The notes below the pieces were generated by a model that did not search any database, was not told where the DNA came from, and saw nothing but the letters and a program-made list of their open reading frames with translations. Below, in pieces: positions 47,501-57,391 of a stretch of 64,000 nucleotides of DNA (positions within the stretch are counted from its first letter, which is position 1; every line of letters starts with the position of its first letter). This stretch comes from Pratylenchus scribneri (Eukaryota; Nematoda; Chromadorea; Rhabditida; Pratylenchidae), in assembly GCA_030063045.1 (NCBI GenBank), contig JAQSEB010000142.1, positions 1,116,001-1,180,000 on the forward strand, in the 5' to 3' direction. A program made the position numbers and the translations under genes.

Positions 47501-47669
47501 GCCCCGAAGGGGCGAAAATGGCACGCGGAAAGAATAGGGTTGAGCCCCGAAGGGGCGAAAAAGAGGGATCGAGCCCCAAAGGGGCGAGATACTAGGCCCG
47601 GTGTGGAAATCGCCGAAGGCGATTTCTCTAACCGTAAGTAAAACCGTTTAAGCAGCGGCGAAGCCGCTG
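47501..47669. other. Cluster of five perfect hairpins with GAA (one AAA) three-base loops
   Basis: GCCCC-GAA-GGGGC at 47501-47513 and again at 47544-47556; GCCCC-AAA-GGGGC at 47573-47585; AAATCGCC-GAA-GGCGATTT at 47607-47625; CAGCGGC-GAA-GCCGCTG at 47653-47669. Stems differ in sequence but every stem is perfectly complementary and the loop is kept. The last contains GCGAAGC, known as an exceptionally stable DNA mini-hairpin. Could be a structured RNA, a mobile palindromic element family or a fold-stabilised regulatory tract. Confidence 0.85.
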
Positions 47670-48311
47670 GTTCATCTTATTTGTTCAAACATCGTACGAT
47701 CGTATATTCGTACAATCGTATAATGATCAATGATCATATCTAATTTTAAATTTTATTTGGCTAGACTAAAGGTGGCCGAGGAATGATAGCGGCTAGGCCA
47801 AGCTCATAGGAAGGAGAAGAAGTCTGCAATTAAGGCTGCATAAAATTCAGTTTAATTTTCGTTTTTTTTTGATAATTTTTATGGTTTTTTATATTTCATT
47901 TTTGTTTCTTAGAAAACCGATTTCCTTGAAAAAAAATTTACATAACCATAAGATTTTTAAACAGTTAAATCAGAGGATAATATAGATAAAATTTTAACAG
48001 TAGAATATAATAGAAAAAGAATAATTTAGAAATACAAAAAATTTTGATATATAAGCCTTACTATGCCTATGGGCACATTTTATTTTATTTGTTTGATTGA
48101 CAATGAACTCAAATTTAGGAATTAAATGGGGGAATTTTTCTTTTTAAAAAGTAGCGAAAGGAGGAAAATATTACCTATATTAGCATTGAATGGGAAATTG
48201 GAATAATTGTGGAAGCTGTAATTGACACGCCCTTTTTAAAGGCAAAATTATGCACATTTGATCAATTAAAAAATCATGGTTGATCAGAAGGGTAATGCGC
48301 AGCAAATACAA

Positions 48312-49427
48312 TGTATGGCTTATCAGAAAAGAACCCATTTTGCTGGAAGAGGCATCGAATAGAATGTATGTCTCAGAAAAGGACGCATCTTGCAGGAAGA
48401 AGCATCGAATAGAATGTATGTCTTAGTAAGGACCAATTTTGCAGGAAGAGGCATCGAATAGAATGTACGTCTCAGTAAGGACCAATTTTGCTGGAAGAAG
48501 CATCGAATAGAATGTACGTCTCAGTAAGGACCAATTTTGCTGGAAGAGGCATCGAATAGAATGTACGTCTCAGTAAGGACCAATTTTGCAGGAAGAAGCA
48601 TCGAATAGAATGTACGTCTCAGTAAGGACCAATTTTGCAGGAAGAAGCATCGAATAGAATGTACGTCTCAGTAAGGACCAATTTTGCTGGAAGAGGCATC
48701 GAATAGAATGTACGTCTCAGTAAGGACCAATTTTGCAGGAAGAAGCATCGAATAGAATGTACGTCTCAGTAAGGACCAATTTTGCTGGAAGAGGCATCGA
48801 ATAGAATGTACGTCTCAGTAAGGACCAATTTTGCAGGAAGAAGCATCGAATAGAATGTACGTCTCAGTAAGGACCAATTTTGCAGGAAGAAGCATCGAAT
48901 AGAATGTACGTCTCAGTAAGGACCAATTTTGCAGGAAGAAGCATCGAATAGAATGTACGTCTCAGTAAGGACCAATTTTGCTGGAAGAGGCATCGAATAG
49001 AATGTACGTCTCAGTAAGGACCAATTTTGCAGGAAGAAGCATCGAATAGAATGTACGTCTCAGTAAGGACCAATTTTGCTGGAAGAGGCATCGAATAGAA
49101 TGTACGTCTCAGTAAGGACCAATTTTGCTGGAAGAGGCATCGAATAGAATGTACGTCTCAGTAAGGACCAATTTTGCAGGAAGAAGCATCGAATAGAATG
49201 TACGTCTCAGTAAGGACCAATTTTGCAGGAAGAAGCATCGAATAGAATGTACGTCTCAGTAAGGACCAATTTTGCTGGAAGAGGCATCGAATAGAATGTA
49301 CGTCTCAGTAAGGACCAATTTTGCAGGAAGAAGCATCGAATAGAATGTACGTCTCAGTAAGGACCAATTTTGCTGGAAGAGGCATCGAATAGAATGTTTG
49401 TCTCAGAAAAGGACGCATCTTGCAGGG
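48312..49427. repeat. 49-bp minisatellite, about 22 units of two subtypes
   Basis: Unit GCATCGAATAGAATGTACGT, CTCAGTAAGGACCAATTTTG, CAGGAAGAA. Subtype 1 ends GCAGGAAGAA, subtype 2 GCTGGAAGAG; the two variable bases are linked except in two of the first units. The first three units and the last carry GTATGTCT or GTTTGTCT and AAAAGGACGCATCT variants, so the edges are older than the core. Confidence 0.97.
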
Positions 49428-49643
49428 ATGTGTGAGGAGGTTTGAAGATGTGTGAAGAGGCGTGAGGATGTGTGAGGAGGTTTGAGGATGTGTGAGGAGG
49501 CGTGAGGATGTGTGAGGAGGCGTGAGGATGTGTGAAGAGGCGTGAGGATGTGTGAGGAGGCGTGAGGATGTGTGAAGAGGCGTGAGGATGTGTGAGGAGG
49601 CGTGAGGATGTGTGAGGAGGCGTGAGGATGTGTGAGGAAGTGC
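49428..49643. repeat. 20-bp minisatellite directly abutting the 49-bp array
   Basis: Unit GTGTGAGGAGGCGTGAGGAT, about 10.5 copies, with GAAGAGG and GGTTTGA variants. It begins immediately after the word GCAGG of the last 49-bp unit. Apparent minus-strand proteins of 95-130 codons (His/Ser/Thr/Pro repeats) come from this array and I do not call them genes. Confidence 0.95.
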
Positions 49644-50339
49644 AATTCGAAAGCTGACACTCTCGCGGAGTGCCCTTTCTCCCGGCACAAAACCCAAAAG
49701 TCAAAGGGGAAAAAGTTTTACCTATACAAACCATAAAAATGTCATTTTTTAACCGGTTTTTTGCCTATTTCTCGAAACCGGTGACCCGAAATTCGAGTTT
49801 CGTATTTTTATAGATGCGCGCTGATTTGCCGCAACTTTTGAGCCTAAACATGCCTAGGCTAAATAATTCAAACAGAAATGCATTAGAATTTTTGAAAAAA
49901 ACAGCGGATTATATAGTATATGTAAAAAGCGCAACAATTTTTAGTTATTTATAAAAAGGATAGGAAAATTGATTGTCTAAATTTTTACTAATTTAAATTT
50001 TATTTCGGAAGATTTGAATAAAAAAAGGAAGAGAAATATGGCATTCGATCAGAGAATTCATCAAACCTTGCGGAAAATTAATAACAGGAAAATTGCTTTA
50101 TGAAAAATGTTTAGATAATTGTCTAAGAAAAGGTTGCCATAATATCGGATACATGTGGCTCGTGTCATAGATTTAAAAGCACAACACTGCCCGCAAACTC
50201 GAATACTTTTATAATTAAAAGGTAAAGTAATTAATAGATAATATAATATAAAGCCGCGTCAAGAAGAAATATAATTATATTAAAATTATCTAAAATAACA
50301 ATTTTACCTTCAATCCATATTTCACGAACAGACATCAAT

Positions 50340-50600
50340 ATCAAGTCCCATACCTTTCTTCCTTTCCCATCCTGTTTTTATTGAACTGCCTATGATCGAA
50401 ATCCGCAATCCGGCCATGGCCTCGCGCTTTGCCTACTCTTCCCCTTCCATCCCATTTTTATTGTATTTTTTCTCGATCAAAATCCATAAAATATAGTGAT
50501 CAGGATCAAACTACATATGCGGGCCTCATTTTTCTTACTCCATCCAATTTTTATTATTTTTTTCCTCAATCAAAATCCATAAAATGAACTGATTGAGTAA
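50340..50600. repeat. Three diverged units of about 90-95 bp
   Basis: CATCCTGTTTTTATTGAA...GATCGAAATCCGCAAT, then CATCCCATTTTTATTGTA...GATCAAAATCCATAAAAT, then CATCCAATTTTTATTATT...AATCAAAATCCATAAAAT. The third unit supplies the stop codon of the minus-strand gene at 50570. Confidence 0.6.
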
Positions 50601-50908
50601 CAAGCTACGGGTGCTTCAATTCTTTTCCTTTTAGATACAATGCTCAAGAATTTGGATGAGACGAGACTGTGATTAAGATTTTCCGATATCGCGGTTCGAG
50701 ACTGGACAATAACTCTTGGCTGTAACTTTGATCGGTCTTTTTCTGGAAAATTTGGTCCATTCAATGTTAGCAATCTGTTTAGGAGTATTTCTACTCCAGT
50801 AGTCCAACCAATTTTTGTGCCTGCTCCACTTAATCCAGCTGTGGTGCCATTCAATGGATTTATTGTATAAAATATTATTAAGTAAAAGATTACAAATTTA
50901 GAAATCAT
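50570..50908 (-). CDS. Small secreted protein, 112 aa
   Basis: Signal peptide MISKFVIFYLIIFYTINPLNG, then a mature part with TTAGLSGAGTKIGWTTG, LLTLNGPNFPEKDRSKLQP and ending SISSFYGF. One cysteine only. No family recognised. The 3' end, including the stop, overlaps a diverged repeat unit, so the original C-terminus may have been altered. Single exon as modelled; the ATG at 50908 is the only in-frame start before the hydrophobic segment. Confidence 0.6.
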   Translation of the reverse strand: MISKFVIFYLIIFYTINPLNGTTAGLSGAGTKIGWTTGVEILLNRLLTLNGPNFPEKDRSKLQPRVIVQSRTAISENLNHSLVSSKFLSIVSKRKRIEAPVACYSISSFYGF

Positions 50909-51667
50909 TTTTACGAATTGTATTTTTGTTTTGTTTTTTTTGAAACTTAATGAAATGTCAATTTTAATTTAAAATCGAATTATAAATGAAGGAAAATTAG
51001 TAATTTTGATTCACATTTTCAACATCAAATTATGTCACATTACTAATTTAAAGATTGAAAAATCAGATAAAAAGAGCTGAAAATTGGCGGGCGATTCAGA
51101 CATTTCAATTTTCCTATTAATTCAAAGAGTAAATTTGCAATTTTTTGTTAAATTGTTTTACTAAATTTAAAGAATAAAACTATATAAATAAAATTGTTAA
51201 ATATAGAATCGACTTTAAAAAACTATTTAAATATTAATATTGATGAAAATAAATTTTGCAAATCGTTAAAATTTTTTAAAGAAAATGAATTTTTTTGCAT
51301 TTTTATTAGGTTAAAAATTAATATTTTCTTTGGAGTCCAAATATTCTCCAAATTTTTTTTAATTCAAGAAATTGGTCTTATTACTAGATATAATTAATAT
51401 TTTACAAAATATAAAATTCAATATTCTTGATATCCATTTTATACTAACACAATAGAAAATGGATCTACTACAATGATATAAATTAATATATGAAAATAAA
51501 TAATTCAAATATTGTGTCTATTATATATGTTTTCTGCGAATTGTCCCATCCAAAATTGTCTAGCTAATTTAAAATTAATTTGAATATATATCTGATAAAA
51601 AAAAATTCCAAATGTCTCCTTCCTTTATTTCCACTTTCCTTATGCCAATTTCCTCAAATTTTTGCCA
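50909..51667. other. AT-rich intergenic stretch
   Basis: Separates two minus-strand genes. No feature found; the frame at 51194-51397 is low-complexity. Confidence 0.5.
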
Positions 51668-54403
51668 TTAAATAATATTTTTTTTCTCCTCTTGATTATT
51701 CTCATTATTGCTATCAATAAATTTCAAATGAGGATTTTTCGTATTTTTAATGTTAATTTCCACTTCATTTCCGCCATTTAAAAGTTGGCGCAATTTTTCC
51801 TTCAATTCCTTTCCATTTAAATTGCCAAAATTTTTCATTTCCTCTGAAATATCTATCTCTATTAAAGCAAAAGGATTCGTCGAAATTTTCATTTGCAAAA
51901 CGGACATATCATTTGGAAATTTTGCGGAATCCCAAAATTCATCACTCAAACTGCATTTACTCCAATTCACTATGAATTTTCCCTTTTCATTTTCATCATT
52001 TTGATTTTGAATTGCTCCAAAGCATTTCTTTTTCCATTTTTTTGGTTCATTATTTTCCAAATTTATGCCATAGCTTAGTTTTTGTTTTGGCAAAAATTCC
52101 ACGGCCATAAGCTTTTTACGATTTTCTGGTTTATTTTCACCCGAAAATACGTAGAATGTTGTGGTCCCTTCTTTTGGCTCATTTTTGCCGATTTTTTCCA
52201 TTTGTTTGTTCACATTTTGGTCTTCCTCCTTTTTGATTTCCTCTTCAAAACTATTTTTTGATGCAACAATTTCCTCTTCATTTCCTTTTGAATTCACATC
52301 CATTTTGATTTTGCCAATTTCCTTATTAGTCAATCCAGTTTTCGAATTCATTTCTGTGGTTAAATTAGTACAAATAAAATTTTATTTTTTACCTTGTAAA
52401 GTATTTCCAACATTTTCTGTGGAAAAATTTCCTTTTGAAGAATCCATTCCGGAATTCACTTTTTCCTCCTTTTGAATTCTATTTTCGATTTCATCAATTT
52501 CTCCAAAATTTCCTAATAATTCGGTTCCGCCTGAAAGAATTTTTGCATCTTTGTCAAATTGTTTTTCTATTTCCGATTTTTCCTCTTTATTAGGAGCAAT
52601 TTTAGGTTTAAAAATTGCTGTTTTGCCCAAAGTTTCCTTTTCTTCAAGCTTTTCTTGTGAAGATTTTTTTGAAGCAATTTTCGCGGATTTATTCTCTGCC
52701 GGATTAAAAATTCCGGAATTATGAATATTTTCAGTAACATTTCCTTTTAATTCCTTTGAAGTTTCCTCTTCCGATATTTTCACTTTCAAATTCGATAAAT
52801 TAAGTTTTTCTTTTTCGTCCGTATTCTTCAATTCTTCCGACCCATTCGAAAATACTTTCCCTTCTAATGTAGAATCGACCTTCAAATGCTTTGAATGTTC
52901 AATTTTATCATCCGCAGATTCCCCTTCAAATTCATTTCCATGCAAATTATTCGAAGAGATTTTATCCTTTTTGTCCTCTGAATTTTTTAATTCCTCGAAA
53001 TTCCTTTTAGGACTTTCGGCATTCAAATTCATTGAAATCTGATTATTGCGGCCTTCATTCACAGTTTGTGGAGAATGCGAAAATTTCGAAGGAATTCCTT
53101 TCCAAAATTTCCTATATAAATGTTTTTTCAGTTGATTTTCTTTCATTTGGATTCCTTCAGAAATCCTATCATCAAATTGGCTTTCTTCTAATAGAATTTT
53201 GTTTTTAAAATTTTTCGCGTGTGTTTTTTTCGAGGGATATTCAAATTCATTAAAATTTGTTTTCGGCAGTTGATCTTTCGAAGAAATTTCGCTCATTTTT
53301 CCCTCCAAATGCTTCATTTCCGAATGTTTTCCCTTCAAATTTCCTTCGTCCAAAAGGGTTTTTTCTTCTTTCGGATTCGTCAAAGGAAATTCAATGGATA
53401 AATTCCCTTTAGGACTCGGTGGATTGATCCCATTTTCATTTGCGGGGGGAATTTCAGATTCCATTTTCCCATTGTTTTTCTTAGTCGGCGGCTTCACTTT
53501 TTTATTTCTCCCAGGGTTTGGTCCAAATATTTGTGCATTTTGTCGTTGTTGTTCACTTAAATTTCTAAACACGGCACTCCCCAGCGAATGCCTTCTCAAT
53601 TTTGTATCTTCAGCATTTCTTTCTCTAAAATTCTCATTTTTAAAATTCCCTTTTGTCTTGATTTCTCGATCGAAATTTTGCAGTAAATTTTCAGCTGAAT
53701 ATCCTTTTTTAAATCTCTTTTGTGATCTTGGAAAATTTGGCATCAAATTTTCTTTATCTAATAAATTATCTTTTTCTTCTTGTAAATTTAAAGTAAATTT
53801 TCCCCTTTTAAATTCCATTTTAGTTTCATTTATTTTTGGAGTTTCTGGTGCAAACATTTCATCCTCTTCCCCTTTATTCCCATGAAATGCCGTTGATTGC
53901 AAATTTTGACCATTTTTACTTGAATTTGAATTCATTAAAGTCAATGGCATCAACTTCTTTGGACTTTGATTTTCGTCGAGTTCAATTTTCCCATCCGTTG
54001 TGCCATCTTTCTGTGGACTTTGTTCTTTATTACCGACAACATTTTCAATCATTTCTTCTCCTTTTATTCTCACTAAGCTTTCTTTTTTATCAAGTTTATT
54101 TATTCCTTCCATTGATCTACTTTTTTCGAATTTTTCTTTAATTTCTGTGAGATTTTCCAAATTCTCATTGCCAATGTCCTTTTTATTTTCATTAATTTTA
54201 TCCGCTTGTCCATTGAAATTTCCATCAAAAATTCTCTGAGTTTCTTCCAATTTTATTTTGTCATTTACATTTTCGAAATTTTTTTCTCCATTTTCCGACT
54301 GATTATTCACAAAATTATTTCCGGTAATATTGCCCAAATTTGTTTTCTGAATTGCCTTCACTCCTCTAAAAATTCCCTGCATCTTTTTTGCCACCGGGCT
54401 CAT
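51668..54403 (-). CDS. 898-aa Lys/Glu/Asn-rich protein with C-terminal domain shared with 55579-56166
   Basis: Exon 1 54403-52393 (670 codons) and exon 2 52353-51668, separated by a 39-bp intron (52392-52354), join in frame. No signal peptide (start MSPVAKKMQGIFRGVKA, basic). About 740 residues are charged and low-complexity (Lys, Glu, Asn, Ser), predicted disordered, with phrases such as NFPRSQKRFKKGYSAENLL and KLRRHSLGSAVFRNLSEQQ that look like phosphorylatable basic motifs. The C-terminal about 150 residues contain KCFGAIQN, GKFIVNWSKCSLSDEFWDSA, NGGNEVEINIKNTKNPHLKF, aligning with GEFVVNLVDCKRGKNSSSDLW and NGKVDVEITVKNSRIMHTKF of the gene at 55579. Function unknown. Antisense frames are shadows of this exon. 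Confidence 0.8.
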
Positions 54404-54509
54404 TTTTCCTTTAAATTAAGGGCACAAATTTTTGTGGAAAGATTAAAAAATTCTTTTGCCAGGAAATTTAAACTCTTTTGATGAAAAATCATGTAAAATT
54501 TTAATATTA

Positions 54510-54810
54510 TTTAAATGGAAAAGGAAAATGTTTAATTTGTCGAAAAAATTATTGAAAATGTAGAAAAGACTATTTAATTTGTCGAAAAATGGATATTATG
54601 TCACAAACTATCTTTTTGATTTATAATTTGAACATAACTAGGGGTTTAGGCTTTAGGGCTAGGGTTAGGTTCAGGGCAGGTATGCGATTAGGGTCTAAGG
54701 GCAAGGGGCTAGGGAATCTTAAAGAAGTTTGACTTGGCCAAGTTATATGGCCTAAACAGAAATGAGATATAATAATCATTTCGACAAATTAAATAGTATC
54801 CATATTTAGT
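54510..54810. mobile_element. Foldback element related to family 2
   Basis: TTTAATTTGTCGAAAAA at the left and TTTCGACAAATTAAATAG at the right, with a GGGTTTAGG / GGGCTAGGG-rich centre. Ends resemble family 2 in layout though not in all words. Confidence 0.6.
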
Positions 54811-55578
54811 GATCTTTTACTTTTTAAACCTTATCCATTATCGATTGGTTTATACAATTTGTCATTGATTATGATTAGTCAAAAAATGAAAGTATTACAT
54901 AGAATTGTATTTTAGTTATGACCTAAACCCGAATAATTTTTAGATCGATTTAATACATCTCGACACGAACTCTATCAAATAGTATTAAAAAATATTCTAA
55001 GAATAAGAATTTAAAAAAGGTAATCATTGAGTTTACTGGTCCCACAAAAAAAGGCCTAAAATTGAACCGATCAGGTTAAGTGGTAGCTCATTCAATAGAA
55101 CTTCGATCTGATGAGTACGTATATATAAAGAATTCTTGTTAGAGAGTTGAAAAAATGTAAGGATATGATGAAAAATAGAAAAGAGAAGAGTCCCTTCTTT
55201 GGGTTGAACCTCAAAAATTTTTTGAATTTGAATTTTTTCGGTCAAATTATAGCTCAATCGACGCTGATGAGCAGAGCATGAATCTGCCATTGGTTTCGCA
55301 TAAAAACTTAAAAATAAAAACTTATGACAATTTTTACACGTAAGGAGAGAATTTGGGCCTAGAATTGAGTTTAGGGTAGGATTTAAAGTGTTTCGGTCGG
55401 AGATAGGAATTTTAAAGAATCATATTTCAATTCAGTTTTTCGAGTTTTATCGAATGAACTATCCTTGGACCCGATCGGTTCACTTCTCGGTCTTTTTTAA
55501 GGTACAAATAAAATCAATGATTACCAAAAAAATATAAGCTTTCGTCAAATAAATCTTTAGTAAATCCTTTTCCTCACC
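54811..55578. other. Stretch downstream of the partial gene at 55579
   Basis: Contains the two related phrases ATAGCTCAATCGACGCTGAT (55252) and GGTAGCTCATTCAATAGAAC (55080), which suggest a small degenerate element, and an 85-codon minus-strand frame (55033-55290) of doubtful status. The next exons of the gene at 55579 were not found. Confidence 0.45.
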
Positions 55579-56166
55579 TATAATTTTTGCAACAAATTTC
55601 GTATGCATTATACGCGAGTTTTTCACAGTAATTTCCACATCAACTTTGCCATTATAAAGCAAATCCAATTCTGTTTGTGTATTTTTCTTTTTCTCTATCG
55701 AAAATATTAGATTGACTTCATTTGTTTTATTTTTAATATTTTCCAAGGCCGACTCATATTCAATTGAAAACCACAAATCCGACGACGAATTTTTCCCACG
55801 TTTGCAATCCACCAAATTTACAACAAATTCACCATTGATGAAATTTTCCTCATCCACTTCACATTTTGGCCCCTGGTCTTGTTGTGTAATTTTGATAATA
55901 TTTACGGGCTTTTTATCATTTTCTAAATATTCAAAAACACTGAAATGCGTCTCTGACTCTATTTTCTCTATTAAGGATTTAGTTTTCCTCATAATTTTGT
56001 GTTTGATTTGATTATTGTTTCTACTTCCGATATCACTTTTACTTTTTTTGAGAAATAAATTGGCAGGCGAATCTTTTTCAGTTTGGCCATTTAGTGCATT
56101 ATTTTTCCATTTTTCATTTGTTGATTGTGGTAGTCCATTTTGAGTTCCATCGACGGTTTGTTTCCC
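55579..56166 (-). CDS. Partial gene sharing the C-terminal domain of 51668-54403
   Basis: One exon from an acceptor (TATAATAG) at 56167 to a donor (GTGAGG) at 55578. It encodes a polar stretch (QTVDGTQNGLPQSTNEKW...LKKSKSDIGS), then FSVFEYLENDKKPVNIIK, GEFVVNLVDCKRGKNSSSDL, and YNGKVDVEITVKNSRIMHTK. The neighbour at 51668 has the same order of blocks, so the two are tandem paralogues. Both flanks need further exons that I could not identify; a family 2 MITE sits directly upstream (56190-56525) and may have displaced or broken the 5' part. If the donor is ignored, the frame runs on to a stop at 55480. Confidence 0.6.
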
Positions 56167-56189
56167 TATTATAAGGAGAATGGAATAAT

Positions 56190-56525
56190 AAAGGGAAATA
56201 TTAAAATGCCGAATAAATTATTGAAAATGCCGAATAGAATAATAATTGCTTTTAACGGTTTAGTGGTTTGTCATAGACCCCCAAACCCTATACCCAATCG
56301 ATAGATCTCGTCAAGGCGCATGGAATGTTATATATTTGGCTGGGTTTAACCAATGTTAAAGTAGTTTTGAATCAAAAACTAAAAGATGGTTTAAACGGTT
56401 TAATACCTTTATTTTTAGGTCATTCAATGCGCCTTGATGAGATGTATCGATTGGGGTCTAGGACAAACAGTTGAACCGTTAAAATCAATTATTACATTAT
56501 TCGGCATTTTTTATTCGGTAAATTA
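56190..56525. mobile_element. MITE (family 2) just upstream of the partial gene
   Basis: AAATGCCGAATAAATTATTG ... TTTTAACGGTTTAGTGGTTT at the left mirrored by ACAGTTGAACCGTTAAAATC and ATTATTCGGCATTTT. It holds the family word CAATCGATAGATCTCGTCAA / TTGATGAGATGTATCGATTG. Confidence 0.85.
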
Positions 56526-56843
56526 AATACTATCCATATAAAAATTTGAAAATGTAATATCAAAGAAGGAAATTTTTGATAAATAAAAAACCTTCTACAG
56601 CTTTGTCACTTTATTTGATTTTTCAATTTCCTTTATAATTAGCCATTCCCATCCCTGAATGATAAATAATGACCCCTAATCTTGATGACCCATAGGAGGA
56701 TCCTTCACTTTTTCCTTGTTGATCCGAAAATGGGAAACAAAATCGATAAGAAAAGTTCCTCAAATTTTTTTTTCAAAATGTCTGAATTTTCAAAACAAAA
56801 TCGGAAATCTTTTTTTGCCGTTTTATGATTAAAAAATTTTTAA

Positions 56844-57391
56844 TTAGCCAGGAAAAATAAAATAATCTAAAAAACCTTTTTTTGACATTGACTTTGTTAA
56901 AAGTGGTTTCATCATTTTAGCCAATTTCATTTTCAATTTTGCATCCGTAATTCGCAACAATTCCTGACGATTTACAAATAATTTCAAATTTTTAAGCAAT
57001 CCATCAATTGTTTCGGAACCTTCAGAAAGTTGAAATTCTTCGACATATTTAGTAAAATTCCAAAAAAACCTTTTAATATTCGATTGGTCAAATTCACCGC
57101 ACAATGATTTATTGTACCATTACTTTTTACTACCATGCTAACTTGTTTTTGATTTTGCCAATCTTTTGCCTCATTAAACAAATTATTTATCTCAAAAATA
57201 TTCAAAAAATATTCTCCTTTCTCATTCTGATGAATTGCACTGTTTCGGATTTTCACGCATTGGTCAATTGAAAATAGCCCGTTGGCAATATCATTTGCCA
57301 GCTTTTTCATTTGATTTTCATCGACTTCAGGCAATTCGGCGACCACATTTGCAAAAATGATGACCAGCAAAATAAATTCATGGATTTTCAT
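56844..57391 (-). pseudogene. Secreted protein gene with an apparent frameshift
   Basis: Frame 1 starts MKIHEFILLVIIFANVVA (signal peptide), continues ELPEVDENQMKKLANDIANG and ends early at 56984. From about 57115 a second frame stays open to 56844 and has the more protein-like composition (VEEFQLSEGSETIDGLLKN, ELLRITDAKLKMKLAKMMK). No GT-AG intron restores the frame between them. A homopolymer of seven T (minus strand) near 57062 and the AAAAAG near 57125 are likely slip points. Either the gene is broken or the assembly has a 1-bp error; without the shift a 135-aa secreted protein would result. Family unknown. Confidence 0.6.

Noticed and set aside
49305..49734. Minus-strand frames of 95-130 codons rich in His, Ser, Thr and Pro.
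   Set aside because: Produced by the 20-bp array; the three overlapping frames show the same low-complexity pattern.
51750..54481. Plus-strand frames of 60-163 codons opposite the 898-aa gene.
   Set aside because: Phe/Ser/Leu-rich shadows of the Lys/Glu/Asn-rich exon on the other strand.
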